Part shown: in pieces, positions 25,126 to 34,008 of the stretch | How positions within the stretch are numbered: the stretch's first letter is position 1 | How the letters are laid out: each line of letters starts with the position of its first letter | Source: Bradyrhizobium sp. ISRA464 | GTDB taxonomy: Bacteria; Pseudomonadota; Alphaproteobacteria; Rhizobiales; Xanthobacteraceae | NCBI RefSeq assembly: GCF_029910095.1 | Contig: NZ_CP094526.1 | Coordinates: forward strand, 2,542,001 to 2,606,000 | Direction: 5' to 3' | Length of the DNA: 64,000 bases | Notes under the pieces: model-generated | What the model saw: only the letters and a program-made list of their open reading frames with translations | What the model was told of the DNA's origin: nothing | The model's database searches: none | Program-made: the position numbers and the translations under genes

Positions 25126-25902
25126 CTAGCTGTGTGCGCCGAGCCCCAGGCTCGCATAGATCCGCCGCGCATAGGCGCCGAACGCATCCGTCGTCTTGAT
25201 CGGCAGGTCGCGCGGGAGGGGCAGGTCGATCGGAAAATACTCGGACATGCGGGCCGGCCCCGCTGTCAGCACGGCGCAATGCGAGCCCAGGAATACGGCT
25301 TCCTGGATGCTGTGCGTGACGAAGATGATGGTCTTGCCGCTCTCGCGCCAGATGCGCAGCATCTCCAGATTCATCTGCTCGCGGGTCAGCGCATCCAGCG
25401 CGCCGAACGGCTCGTCCATCAGGATCAGTTTGGGATCATGGACGAAAGCGCGCGCGATCGCGGTGCGCTGCTGCATGCCGCCGGAGAGTTGCTGGGGATA
25501 TTTGTCCTCGTAGCCGGCAAGGCCGACCATGTTGAGCAGGTCGCGGGCCCGCTCGCGCGCCGCCTTGATGGGCAGACCGACGATCTCCGCCGGCAGCAGC
25601 ACATTGTCGAGGATGGTGCGCCACTTCAGCAGCAGCGCCTGCTGGAACACCATGCCGATGTCGCGGGCTGGATCGAATGGCGTCTTTGCGTTGCCGATTC
25701 TGACCGTGCCGCCGTCGGCCGCATGCAGGCCGGCCAGGATCTTCAGCACGGTGGTCTTGCCGCAGCCGGAGGGGCCGACCAGCGACACCAGCTCGCCTTC
25801 CTGCACGTCCATGGTGACGTCGGACACTGCGAGGAATTCGGCGCCCTTCGACCGGTAGAGCTTTCGGACGTTGCGCAGGCTGATGAAGGGCTCCGCCGTC
25901 AT
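25126..25902 (-). CDS. ABC ATP-binding protein (SsuB/TauB type)
   Basis: A 258-residue ATPase of the nitrate/sulfonate/taurine importer class: GPSGCGKTT Walker A near residue 43, signature LSGGMQQR, Walker [13 protein letters not shown]. The ATG at 25902 overlaps the stop of the DapA-like gene (ATGA); a second ATG nine bases earlier is possible. It is the last gene of a five-gene minus-strand module with a permease at the far end (28830-29600). The binding protein is probably the one at 31338-32342. Confidence 0.92.
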   Translation of the reverse strand: MTAEPFISLRNVRKLYRSKGAEFLAVSDVTMDVQEGELVSLVGPSGCGKTTVLKILAGLHAADGGTVRIGNAKTPFDPARDIGMVFQQALLLKWRTILDNVLLPAEIVGLPIKAARERARDLLNMVGLAGYEDKYPQQLSGGMQQRTAIARAFVHDPKLILMDEPFGALDALTREQMNLEMLRIWRESGKTIIFVTHSIQEAVFLGSHCAVLTAGPARMSEYFPIDLPLPRDLPIKTTDAFGAYARRIYASLGLGAHS

Positions 25903-26954
25903 GCCAGCCATTTCTCCAGGTTGGCGGCGACGAAGGCGTCGTCGGAGAGATCGGCATGCTCGCGGCAGACGCGATCGATCTCGGCCATCTGGCCGGGGCT
26001 CAGGCCCTCATTCGGATCGAGGCACCAGATGCCCTGCATCAGTCCCTGGCGCCGCAGGATCTCGTGGCAGCCGGCGATGCAGCCGTGGAAATTGTTGGCG
26101 ACGTCGAAGAAGGCGCTGTTGCAATCGGTGACGCGGGCGTCGAGCGCAAGCAGGTCTGCCGGCACGGTCTCCTTGTGGCGCGCCGCCTTGCAGGCCTCGA
26201 ACTGCTTGATGGCGCTCGCGGTCCACACCGACCAGTGGCCGAGCAGGCCGCCCTTGAAATAAGTCCGCGTGGTGACGCCCTGCTCGCGCAGGTCGAACGG
26301 CAGCGTGAGGTCGAGCAGGATGTGGTCGTCATTGCCGGTGTAGAGCGCGACGCGATCGAGTGCGCCGGCGGCGGCGACGCCGCGCAGCACGTCGAGGGTG
26401 CGGTAGCGGTTGAACGGCGCGATCTTGATCGCGATCACGTTGTCGATCATGGCAAAGCGCCGCCAGAAATCGGTGCTGAGGATCACGCCGCCGACCGCTG
26501 GCTGCAGGTAGAAGCCGACCAGCGGGATCTCGTTTGCCACCGCTTCGCAGTGGGCGATGATCTCGTCCTCGGAGGCGGACTTCATCGCCGCAAGGCTGAG
26601 CAGGCCGGCGTGATAGCCGATGCCGCGCGCGACCTTCGCCTCCGCAACCGCCTGGCTGGTCGGGCCGGCGAAGCCGGCGACCAACGCGAGCGGTCGTTTG
26701 CTCCAGGCCGCGGCCGTCTCGGCGGCAAGCTCCAGCACCGGTCTGTAGAGGCCGACGTCACGGATCGCGAACTGCGTGGTGTGGACGCCGACGGCGAGCC
26801 CGCCTGCGCCGGCGTCGATGTAGTAGCGGGTCAGCGCGCGCTGGTGCCTGACGTCGAGCCGGCGATCGGCATCGAGCGCGAGCGGATGCGCAGGCACCAC
26901 CGTGCCATCGGCGATCAGCTTGCGGATCTCTGGCTTGATGTCGCTATGGTGCAT
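25899..26954 (-). CDS. DapA-like (dihydrodipicolinate synthase family) protein
   Basis: A 351-residue class I aldolase-fold protein. The family pattern shows in VPAHPLALDADRRLDVRHQRAL and in VIAIKIAPFNRYRT, whose lysine is the likely Schiff-base residue. At 351 residues it is longer than typical DapA (about 290). Members of this superfamily cleave or form C-C bonds in 2-keto acids; here the substrate probably relates to the compound taken up by the linked ABC transporter (inference). It is coupled to the ATPase downstream and starts 8 bases after the acetyltransferase stop. Confidence 0.85.
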   Translation of the reverse strand: MHHSDIKPEIRKLIADGTVVPAHPLALDADRRLDVRHQRALTRYYIDAGAGGLAVGVHTTQFAIRDVGLYRPVLELAAETAAAWSKRPLALVAGFAGPTSQAVAEAKVARGIGYHAGLLSLAAMKSASEDEIIAHCEAVANEIPLVGFYLQPAVGGVILSTDFWRRFAMIDNVIAIKIAPFNRYRTLDVLRGVAAAGALDRVALYTGNDDHILLDLTLPFDLREQGVTTRTYFKGGLLGHWSVWTASAIKQFEACKAARHKETVPADLLALDARVTDCNSAFFDVANNFHGCIAGCHEILRRQGLMQGIWCLDPNEGLSPGQMAEIDRVCREHADLSDDAFVAANLEKWLA

Positions 26955-26962
26955 GGCCTGTC

Positions 26963-27790
26963 CTATCCAAATTCCGGTCCCGCGACGGCAAAGGGTTGCT
27001 CCGCACCCGGCGTTGTCCGCGGGCCGAACCGCATCCGCTGGAACGGCCGTTCGATGGTCCAGCCCGCGGCGACGAGACCCTTCAGGAAATCGGTTTGCGA
27101 ATGCACGGCGTCGATGATCAGCGGCCGCGTCTCGGATTGCGCGATGGCTTCGACCAGCGCGATGGCACCCGCGGCATCATCCGCAAACAGCGGCCCGACA
27201 TGGCGGGCGACGCGTCCGTCGCGGACAAGCGCAATCGCCTTGTCATTCGACGCGAGGCGCGAGCCGGAGCGACCGCAAAACTCCTGCAGCAACGTTTTGC
27301 GTTCAAAGCCGTATGCGCTGCGATCGCGCCTTATCAGATCGTCAGCCTGTCCAGCTAACGACGCTTTTGTGCCTTCACGTCCTCCCGTCGCATTGGTCAG
27401 GCGAAGCCGGCGCAGCTCCAGCGTCGGCGTGAAGCCGAGTGGGCCGTAGACCCCAGTACCCGCCGGCGTCGCGTCAAGCCATGTCGTCAGCTTCCGCTGC
27501 CGCGCCGCGTCCAAGCAGGCATCCACAAGCCGGGTCGCGAGGCCGCGGCGCTGCCAGCTCGCGGTGACCAGCACCATGCTGATCCAGGCGTTGCCGTCGG
27601 AGTAGGGCAATAGCGCTGCGGTCGCGATCAGATGATCTCCGTCGCGCACGCCGAACACGATGCCGTGGCTCAGGAAAAATTGCCAGTCGGCCTCGTTCTG
27701 GTTCCAGTGCGCTTCCGTCGACAGCGCAAGGCCGGCCGGCGCGTCATCGACGCCCAGCTCGACGATTGCGAGGTCGTCAGTACCGGCCAT
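26963..27790 (-). CDS. GNAT family N-acetyltransferase
   Basis: A 275-residue acetyltransferase with the acetyl-CoA-binding motif TASWQRRGLATRLV near residues 77-90 and a C-terminal half of the type seen in two-domain GNAT proteins. The ATG at 27790 overlaps the epimerase gene by 14 bases. Its presence in a transport/catabolic module suggests modification of an amine-containing substrate or intermediate, but nothing in the sequence identifies it. Confidence 0.83.
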   Translation of the reverse strand: MAGTDDLAIVELGVDDAPAGLALSTEAHWNQNEADWQFFLSHGIVFGVRDGDHLIATAALLPYSDGNAWISMVLVTASWQRRGLATRLVDACLDAARQRKLTTWLDATPAGTGVYGPLGFTPTLELRRLRLTNATGGREGTKASLAGQADDLIRRDRSAYGFERKTLLQEFCGRSGSRLASNDKAIALVRDGRVARHVGPLFADDAAGAIALVEAIAQSETRPLIIDAVHSQTDFLKGLVAAGWTIERPFQRMRFGPRTTPGAEQPFAVAGPEFG

Positions 27791-28814
27791 CGCGCACCTC
27801 ATATTTGGTGGGCTTGCCGAAGCTCGGCATCGACCGCGCAACCCAGTCGGCGGTCCAGGCGACGAGCTGGTCGGTATCGACGATCGGCAGGCCGAACAGT
27901 TTCACGGCCTGCGCGGTATTGGTGAGCCAGGCGGTCGGTTCCTCCTTGCCGACGATCACCGGCGCGCGGCCAAAACGCTGGCCGAATTTGGCGGCGAGGT
28001 CGCGCACCGCGAGGATCTCGTGACCGCTGACATTGATCGGCGAGGTCGGCGTGTCGCAATGCGCGAGGCAGCGCAGCGCCTGCGCCGCCGCATCGCCCTG
28101 CCAGATGAAATTGACATGGCCGAGGCTGACGTCGATCGGCTTGCCCAGATACACCTTGCTGGCGATATCGTGCAGCACGCCGTAACGCATGTCGATCGCG
28201 TAATTGAGGCGGAACAGGCGGCCGGGCGTCGAGAACTTGCGGGAGAAATACTCGAACATGCGCTCGCGCCCGACGCAGGACTGCGCGTATTCGCCGGGCG
28301 GGTTCGGCGCCATGTCTTCGTCGGAGCCCTTGCCGTCGACCGGCACGAAGGGATAGACGCAACCGGTCGAGAACGCCACGATCCGCGATCCCGCGAAGGC
28401 CTGCGCGACCAGCGCCGGGACATGCGCGTTCATCGCCCAGGTCAGCGAGAGATCGCCTTCGGCACCGAACTTGCGGCCGGCCATGAAGATGACGTTCGGG
28501 CTCTTCGGCAACGCCTTGATCGCGGCTTCGTCGAGCAGATCGCAATTGATGGTTTCGATGCCGCGGGCCTGCAGCCAGTCCTTCACGCTCGCGTCGCTGA
28601 AGCGCGCGACGCCGATCACGCGGCGATCGGGCAGGGCCTGCTTGGCCAGTCCGGCCAGGGTCGGGCCCATCTTGCCGGCGACGCCGAGGATCATGATGTC
28701 GCCGTCGACCTTGCCGAGATCGTCGATCAGCGCCTGGCTCGGCCGGCACAAGAGCTCGTCGAGCGCGGCGACGTCGGGGATCGTGTCAGGCAGGGTGTCG
28801 CGGGTGAGCAGCAT
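27777..28814 (-). CDS. NAD(P)-dependent epimerase/dehydratase family protein
   Basis: A 345-residue short-chain dehydrogenase-like protein with a Rossmann motif (ILGVAGKMGPTLAGL, residues 42-56) and an S-T-G-C-V-Y segment resembling the SDR active-site region. The classical YxxxK appears altered (YAQSCVGRERM), so the catalytic chemistry may differ from standard epimerases. It lies between the permease and the acetyltransferase in the TetR-linked module. Its role is unknown. Confidence 0.82.
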   Translation of the reverse strand: MLLTRDTLPDTIPDVAALDELLCRPSQALIDDLGKVDGDIMILGVAGKMGPTLAGLAKQALPDRRVIGVARFSDASVKDWLQARGIETINCDLLDEAAIKALPKSPNVIFMAGRKFGAEGDLSLTWAMNAHVPALVAQAFAGSRIVAFSTGCVYPFVPVDGKGSDEDMAPNPPGEYAQSCVGRERMFEYFSRKFSTPGRLFRLNYAIDMRYGVLHDIASKVYLGKPIDVSLGHVNFIWQGDAAAQALRCLAHCDTPTSPINVSGHEILAVRDLAAKFGQRFGRAPVIVGKEEPTAWLTNTAQAVKLFGLPIVDTDQLVAWTADWVARSMPSFGKPTKYEVRDGRY

Positions 28815-28829
28815 GGGTCGTTCCTGTTG

Positions 28830-29600
28830 TTATTGCAGCCTGACGTCGCGGACCACGAACAGCCGTTCGAGGCCGAGCACGAGGCCGTAGAGGGCCACGC
28901 CGAGCAGGGTGAGCAGCACCACGGCCATCACCATCGCGGGCGTATCGAGCGAGGACTGCACCTGGATCATCAGGTAGCCGAGCCCGCGCTCGGAGGCGAT
29001 GAATTCGCCGACGATCGCGCCGGCGACCGCGAGGATGGCGCCGACCTTCATGCCGGAGAACACGTAGGGCAGCGACCCCGGCAGCTGGATCTTGCGGAAC
29101 ACCGTCCAGCGCGAGCCGCGCAGCGATTTCACCAGATCGAGCAGATCCGGCTCGACCTCGCTCAGGCCGCGCGCGGTGGTCAGCAGGATCGGGAAGAAGC
29201 AGATCGAGAACGCGATCAGCATGTTGGGCACGATGCCGTAGCTGAACCACACGATGACCAGCGGCCCCAGTGCGACCTTCGGGATCATGTTCATAGTCAC
29301 GAACAGCGGCAGCAGCAGCAGGCTGACCAGCGGCGACCAGGTGAACACCACGGCGAGCGCGACGCCGACCAATGCCCCCAGGCAGAAGCCGCCGAGGATC
29401 TCGGCCGCGGTCACCAGCAGATTTTGCAGCCAGGCATATTTGGCGGCGCCAAGCGTCGCGATGGTTTCCAGCGGCGAGGGCAGGATGAATTTCGGGATGT
29501 GGAAGGCGTCGACCACGATCTGCCAGACCACGATCACGGCCAGATGCGCGATCAGGATGATCGCAAATGACCGCGCCGACCGTCCTCCGCCGTTGAACAC
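28830..29600 (-). CDS. ABC permease (SsuC/TauC type)
   Basis: A 256-residue inner-membrane permease with about six helices and the EAA-like loop near LVKSLRGSRWTVFRKIQLPGSLPYVFSG. The GTG start at 29600 follows a strong gggagg ribosome site. It is the first gene of the minus-strand module, preceded by the palindrome at 29670-29685. Partners are the ATPase at 25126-25902 and probably the binding protein at 31338-32342. Confidence 0.9.
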   Translation of the reverse strand: MFNGGGRSARSFAIILIAHLAVIVVWQIVVDAFHIPKFILPSPLETIATLGAAKYAWLQNLLVTAAEILGGFCLGALVGVALAVVFTWSPLVSLLLLPLFVTMNMIPKVALGPLVIVWFSYGIVPNMLIAFSICFFPILLTTARGLSEVEPDLLDLVKSLRGSRWTVFRKIQLPGSLPYVFSGMKVGAILAVAGAIVGEFIASERGLGYLMIQVQSSLDTPAMVMAVVLLTLLGVALYGLVLGLERLFVVRDVRLQ

Positions 29601-29669
29601 CTGGTTCCTCCCTGTCGTTGCGCATGTCCTTCGGGCGCCCGGGCAACCTATCGCGGTCTTCGATAGCTT

Positions 29670-29685
29670 TCAACCATCTGGTTGA
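29670..29685. promoter_or_regulatory. Perfect palindrome, probable TetR operator
   Basis: TCAACCATCTGGTTGA: 7-base arms around a 2-base centre, 70 bases before the GTG of the permease gene. A related but imperfect copy lies at 31240-31255 just ahead of the TetR gene. The shape, CAACCA-N2-TGGTTG, is a normal TetR-family operator layout. Confidence 0.7.
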
Positions 29686-29763
29686 TTAGAGGTTCGTCCC
29701 ACCGAAAGCATATTCAGGTCCTTCCCGACGCGATTTGTGCGAGGGCACGTGCCGCGCGCATTC

Positions 29764-29884
29764 GTCGTCCTGGCGAAAGCCAGGACCCATAACCACCGCA
29801 TTTGATTGTGAAGGGGATCGTGGCCCTGGCGTTGCGCAGCAACGAGCACTTGGGGTAATGGGTCCTGGCTTTCGCCAGGACGAC
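29764..29884. repeat. Hairpin repeat with perfect 27-base arms
   Basis: Arms at 29764-29790 and 29858-29884 (core CCTGGCGAAAGCCAGGACCC) are exact complements. Each arm is itself a small hairpin (CCTGGC-GAAA-GCCAGG). The spacer of 67 bases is noncoding. This is one of several repeat elements in the gap 29601-30589. A single arm of the TCATTGCGAG repeat family follows at 29951-29969. Confidence 0.85.
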
Positions 29885-30043
29885 GCCGAGTTTGTTGCGT
29901 TGCGCAACGTCACATCTTCCGCCTTCGCCAAAGGCTTCGGCGGACAAGTCGCTTCGCTCGCAATGACGGAGACACAAAACACCGTTCTCGCGACACGATC
30001 TGTCCGAGGTTTGCTTATATCTTCGCCGCTCTTCGATCAGAGG

Positions 30044-30153
30044 GCGCAGGGAAAGCCGGGTGCCGATCGCACCCATGGGTCCCGTGCGAATAGAAAGCAC
30101 GGGAGGTAGGACCACAGGTGAAACCGGAGCAATCCCGGCTTTCCCTGCGCGAT
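30044..30153. repeat. Structured noncoding element with 17-base closing stem
   Basis: GCGCAGGGAAAGCCGGG (30044-30060) pairs exactly with 30137-30153. Inside are two perfect hairpins: GGGTGC-CGATC-GCACCC (30058-30074) and CCCGTGC-GAATAGAAA-GCACGGG (30081-30103), followed by an unpaired purine-rich stretch. From memory, similar GCAGGGAAAGCCGG elements recur in Bradyrhizobium genomes, so I class it as a repeat, but it has the design of a folded RNA. No promoter is obvious. Confidence 0.7.
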
Positions 30154-30589
30154 GGTTTACGGCTTATACGTGCTCTCCCCGGCGAGACTGGGCTTTGTTG
30201 TCACCGTCATCAGTGAGAGATTTTGCCCCCTAACTGATGAGACACCTGCCACTAGGGCGTCAGGCCTGCACGACTTCGCCGTCCGCTATCTGCCACGCTC
30301 GTCAGCCGTGACATCGGCGTCCACCGCATCTCGACCCAGCACTCGTGACGATCGCGAAGCGCCCCTCAAGCGGGTGAGACGGGTGGATCATAGACTGAGT
30401 TGTACTTCTGGAAAACAGAAATATTTTTGCTGTGAGGGCTTGCCACGTCGGGCAACTCAGTGATTGGCAGGTTAGGGACGCACCGGCGGAAGGGTTCGAA
30501 CGCGCAGCATAACCGGCATATGCGATTGCCCTGCCGCAAGGGGGGAGGGAGCCTGAGCCGCGTGCTCACCTTACTGTTGTGACCGCCCG
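30154..30589. other. Noncoding region before tetR, no gene seen
   Basis: About 430 bases between the structured element and the end of the TetR gene. I find no reading frame with protein-like composition. The text reads as a continuation of the repeat element, including short inverted segments around GATTTTGCC and GGCAACTCAGTGATTGGCAGG. It may be part of a larger dispersed noncoding repeat. Confidence 0.45.
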
Positions 30590-31237
30590 CTACGGCCGCA
30601 GCGACTGCATCACGAGATCGACGACATGCTTGCGCCGCGCGCGTTTCTCGGTCGGGCTGGAGAGGTCCTTGCCGAAGATTGCCGACAGCGTCGGCGTGTT
30701 GGAGAAGAAGAAGTAGCTCAGCCCCGCAATCGAGATGTAGAGGTGCACGGGGTTGACGCCCTTGCGAAAGGTCCCGGCGCGGACGCCTTCGGCGAGGATC
30801 TTCGAGACCATGCTGACCAGTGGCGAATGCATCGCCTCGAGCCTGCGGGAGCCGCGGACATGGCGCGCGCCGCCGCGGTTCTCGTCGTTCAGCAGCACGA
30901 TGAAGTCGGGGTGGGCGGCGAGATGGTCGAACGAGGCCTCGATCAGCGTCTTGATCGCCGCGTCGGGCGGCAAGCCTTCGAGATTGAGCTTGCGCTCCTG
31001 CTCGCGGATCTCCTCATAGACCCATTCGAGCACGGCGAGGTAGAGCGCGTCCTTGTCGCCGAAATAGTGATAGACGAGTTGCTTGTTGACACCGGCGCGC
31101 GCCGCGATCTCGTCGACCCGGGCGCCGGCCAGCCCGTTCTCCGCAAACTCGCGCCGCGCCGCGGTCAAGAGCTTCTTCCTTGTGGCGACGGGGTCGCGGC
31201 GCTGCGGCTTGGTGTCGTCCGATTGTCTCTTGAGCAT
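30590..31237 (-). CDS. TetR family transcriptional regulator
   Basis: A 215-residue regulator. The N-terminal helix-turn-helix (VDEIAARAGVNKQLVYHYFGDKDALY) is a textbook TetR_N domain; the C-terminal half is a ligand-binding helical bundle. I chose ATG 31237, since the operator-like sequence at 31240-31255 lies directly upstream of it; a TTG at 31258 would place the operator inside the gene. It is divergent from the binding-protein gene and is the likely regulator of the ABC/DapA/GNAT module. Confidence 0.9.
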   Translation of the reverse strand: MLKRQSDDTKPQRRDPVATRKKLLTAARREFAENGLAGARVDEIAARAGVNKQLVYHYFGDKDALYLAVLEWVYEEIREQERKLNLEGLPPDAAIKTLIEASFDHLAAHPDFIVLLNDENRGGARHVRGSRRLEAMHSPLVSMVSKILAEGVRAGTFRKGVNPVHLYISIAGLSYFFFSNTPTLSAIFGKDLSSPTEKRARRKHVVDLVMQSLRP

Positions 31238-31239
31238 TT

Positions 31240-31255
31240 CCAACCAAACAGTTGA
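31240..31255. promoter_or_regulatory. Imperfect copy of the TetR-type palindrome
   Basis: CCAACCAAACAGTTGA resembles TCAACCATCTGGTTGA at 29670-29685, matching in most arm positions. It lies immediately upstream of the TetR ATG and about 83 bases before the divergent binding-protein ATG, suited to autoregulation plus control of the transporter. Confidence 0.55.
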
Positions 31256-31337
31256 CAACTCGTCTCGTCCTCTGTTGCATTGGTAGCGTCAGGGAGGTGC
31301 GGCGACAAGGCCAGCCTTGTGGCTTGAGGAGGATGCG

Positions 31338-32342
31338 ATGAGAGGTTTGAGAGCGGTGGCTTTGGCGATCGCGCTCGCGATGCCGGCGGCACCGTCCGTT
31401 GCGGGCGAGGCTGTCAACCTGATCCTGAACTGGACGCCGACCGCGGATCACTCGCCGTTCTATTATGCCAAGGCGCAGGGCTGGTACGAGAAGGCCGGCA
31501 TCGATCTCACCATCGAGGTCGGCAAGGGCTCCGGCGTCTCGGCGCTGAAGGTCGGCTCGGGCGGCTCGCCATTCGGCATCGCCGACCTCGCGACCATGCT
31601 GGTGGCCAAGGGCAAGGGTGCCGACGTCGTGGCGCTGATGAGCATCTACGCCAACACTGGCCAGACCTTCTACTGGCTGAAGAGCTACAGCGTGAACGGG
31701 CCGAAGGATTTTCCTGGCCACAAGATCGGCAACCCGCCCGGCGACGCCTCGCGCGTGATGTGGCCGGCCTTCGCCAAGGCTGCGGGGATTGCGCCCGACT
31801 CCGTGACGTTCGTGAATGTCGGCCCGACCGCCAAGATCGCCGCGCTGAAGAGCCACACCGTCGATATCATCAGCGACTTCTACAACGAGCACGACCTGAA
31901 GGTGATCGAGTTCGGCAAGGACCTCGGCTTCCTCAACTGGAAGGACATCGGCCTCAACCCCTACGGCAATTCGCTTGTCGTCAACGGTGCCTACATGGCG
32001 AAGCACCCGAAGCTGGTGGAAGACTTCGTGCGGATCACCCAGAAGGCCTATGCCGCCTGCGTCGCCGACGTCGCGCCCTGCCTGAAGGCGCTGCTCGACC
32101 AGGCCTCCGGCCTCGACAAGGAGAACCAGGAGCGGCAGTGGGAGCGCATCAAGCACCTGATGACCGACGAGTTCACCACAACGAAGGCGCTCGGCTGGAT
32201 CGACGGTGAGCGGATGAAGAAGGACTACGAGCTGGTGCAGACCTATCTCGGCATGGAGAAGCCGTTCGACGTCAACACCGCGTTCACGACCAGGATGCTC
32301 GACGGCAGCATCAAGATGGATGCGAGCAAGGTGAAGAAGTGA
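31338..32342 (+). CDS. ABC substrate-binding protein (NMT1/SsuA type)
   Basis: A 334-residue periplasmic binding protein of the NMT1/THI5-like class. It has a Sec signal (residues 1-23, cleavage after VAG) and the opening NLILNWTPTADHSPFYYAKAQGWYEKAGID, characteristic of the group that includes pyrimidine-precursor, nitrate and sulfonate binders. The ATG at 31338 follows gaggagg. It is the only binding protein available for the permease and ATPase at 28830-29600 and 25126-25902, and is likely controlled by the adjacent TetR gene. Confidence 0.9.
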   Translation: MRGLRAVALAIALAMPAAPSVAGEAVNLILNWTPTADHSPFYYAKAQGWYEKAGIDLTIEVGKGSGVSALKVGSGGSPFGIADLATMLVAKGKGADVVALMSIYANTGQTFYWLKSYSVNGPKDFPGHKIGNPPGDASRVMWPAFAKAAGIAPDSVTFVNVGPTAKIAALKSHTVDIISDFYNEHDLKVIEFGKDLGFLNWKDIGLNPYGNSLVVNGAYMAKHPKLVEDFVRITQKAYAACVADVAPCLKALLDQASGLDKENQERQWERIKHLMTDEFTTTKALGWIDGERMKKDYELVQTYLGMEKPFDVNTAFTTRMLDGSIKMDASKVKK

Positions 32343-32511
32343 GTCCAAGCCGCGTACTGATAATTTGAAGCAGACATGCCAAGATCGACGCCATCGGCGA
32401 GGGGACATGCCACCCGTGCGCGCCGCGGCAGTCGAACGTGAATCTGATGCGCGGCTTCACCTTTGCCATCCGGGCAAACCCAACCCAAGCCGCCAAACGG
32501 CCAGGCTCTTG

Positions 32512-33822
32512 TCAGGTCGGCTGCGTTCCCTCAACCCACGCTTGCTCTTCGCTTGAGCGCGTCAGGAGCTTGTGCCGCATCGGCTTGAGAACAAAGATGG
32601 CCATCAGCGCGGCAATGATGTTGAAGAGCGAGGCGATGATAAAGGCGCCCTTCCAGCCGCCGGTCTCCACCACCAACACGTTGGCGAGCGGCACAAGCAG
32701 TGACGCTGTTCCTTTCGCGGTGTACAGCAAGCCCGCATTGGTCGTAGCGTACTTGACGCCAAAGCAATCGGTGCAGGAGGCGGGAAAGAGGCTGTAAATC
32801 TCGCCCCAGGCGAAAAATACGACCCCGCTCAGAAGCACAAATCCCAGTGGGTTTTGCCCATACACGTACAGGGCCCATATGCCGATGCCCTCCAACAGGA
32901 AGGCAATGAACATGGTGTTCTCCCGACCGAGAAAATCGGAGACCCAGCCGAAGAACGGCCGTGTAAGTCCATTGAGGACTCGATCGATCGTCAACGCAAA
33001 CGTCAGCGCCGGCAGGGTGATGCCGATCAACGCGACTGGCGTGGTGTCGAGATGAAAGTCCTTGGCGATGGGCTTGAGTTGCGCCGTTGCCATCAATCCC
33101 CCCGCCGCCATCAGCATGAACATCAGATACATGACCCAGAAGGTCGGTTCTCTGAGCACCTGCAACGGTTGATATTGAAGGCGACCTTGCTGCACGAGTC
33201 GCGAGGCTTCCGGTGCTTGTCCGCGCCGCGGTGCAAACAGCAACAACGAGAGTACAACGACGATGACGCCTTGGCCGATGCCGAAGGTCAAAAACGTATT
33301 CTCGTAGCCATGCGTTGAAATCATCCTTTGAATGGGAATGATCGTAAGCGCCGAGCCGATGCCGAAGCCGGCGGCGGTCAATCCGGCCGCGAGCCCGCGG
33401 CGGTCCGGAAACCATTTGAGTGCGTTGCCGATGCAGGTGCCGTAAACAGCTCCTGCCCCGAGACCGCCGATGATCTGGGCTATGTATAACATCCAAAGCG
33501 AGGCTGCGAAGGAGTTGAGAACCCAGGCGAGCCCGGTGAGCCACCCACCCGCGAAGACGACGATCCGCGGCCCGAAGCGATCGACGAGGTAGCCCTCGGC
33601 GGGTACCAGCCAGGTTTCAAAGAGCACGAAGAGCGTGAACGCCACCTGGATCGACGCCAGGCTCCAACCAAATTTCTGGCTGATGGGAATCGTGAAGAGT
33701 GTCCAGCCATATTGGAGGTTGGCGATCATCACCATGCAGATGATGCCGATTACGAGCTGGCTCCAACGGGTTGCTTCGGAAGCCCGCTCCACGGGCGGAT
33801 CGGTTTGTGAGGTTGCGGTCAT
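32512..33822 (-). CDS. OFA-type MFS transporter (oxalate/formate antiporter family)
   Basis: A 436-residue, 12-helix carrier. The N-terminal helix IANLQYGWTLFTIPI and the segment GLGAGAVYGTCIGNALKWFPDRRGLAAGLT are hallmarks of the OxlT family, which exchanges or imports small carboxylates. ATG 33822 follows a gagga site; a GTG nine bases earlier is possible. The gene follows the IclR gene on the same strand, with a small hairpin between them. No oxalate-degrading enzyme is encoded nearby, so the substrate is open. Confidence 0.87.
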   Translation of the reverse strand: MTATSQTDPPVERASEATRWSQLVIGIICMVMIANLQYGWTLFTIPISQKFGWSLASIQVAFTLFVLFETWLVPAEGYLVDRFGPRIVVFAGGWLTGLAWVLNSFAASLWMLYIAQIIGGLGAGAVYGTCIGNALKWFPDRRGLAAGLTAAGFGIGSALTIIPIQRMISTHGYENTFLTFGIGQGVIVVVLSLLLFAPRRGQAPEASRLVQQGRLQYQPLQVLREPTFWVMYLMFMLMAAGGLMATAQLKPIAKDFHLDTTPVALIGITLPALTFALTIDRVLNGLTRPFFGWVSDFLGRENTMFIAFLLEGIGIWALYVYGQNPLGFVLLSGVVFFAWGEIYSLFPASCTDCFGVKYATTNAGLLYTAKGTASLLVPLANVLVVETGGWKGAFIIASLFNIIAALMAIFVLKPMRHKLLTRSSEEQAWVEGTQPT

Positions 33823-33855
33823 TGGGGTCACTCCTCGCCCTGCGAACTAACGCCC

Positions 33856-33874
33856 GGAACCTTGCTCAGGTTCC
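33856..33874 (-). terminator. Small hairpin between iclR-type gene and OFA carrier
   Basis: GGAACC-TTGCTCA-GGTTCC forms a perfect six-base stem in the 186-base gap. No T-run follows, so it could be a weak terminator, an attenuator or a protein-binding site. Confidence 0.35.
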
Positions 33875-34008
33875 CTGGAATGCCATATGCATCACCCAAA
33901 TCCGCTCTGGGGCGGCATTGGGCAGTTGCAGCTATCTCACGAGCCCTCAAGGGCCGTCGCGAGCAGCATCGCCGGCGTCGCGCCCGTGCCTAGTCGCCGA
34001 CGTGTACT

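Noticed and set aside
27660..29570. Long plus-strand open frame opposite the epimerase and permease genes
   Set aside because: Shadow frame; the minus strand encodes recognised proteins with ribosome sites and start/stop overlaps.
30044..30153. Cobalamin or other known riboswitch
   Set aside because: The region has nested stems, but I could not match a conserved riboswitch core such as the B12 box, and it does not precede a likely target gene.
32512..33822. Oxalate catabolism locus
   Set aside because: The carrier is OFA-type, but no oxalyl-CoA decarboxylase or formyl-CoA transferase gene is nearby; the CoA-transferase at 48803 lies 15 kb away and is not specifically of the formyl type by inspection.
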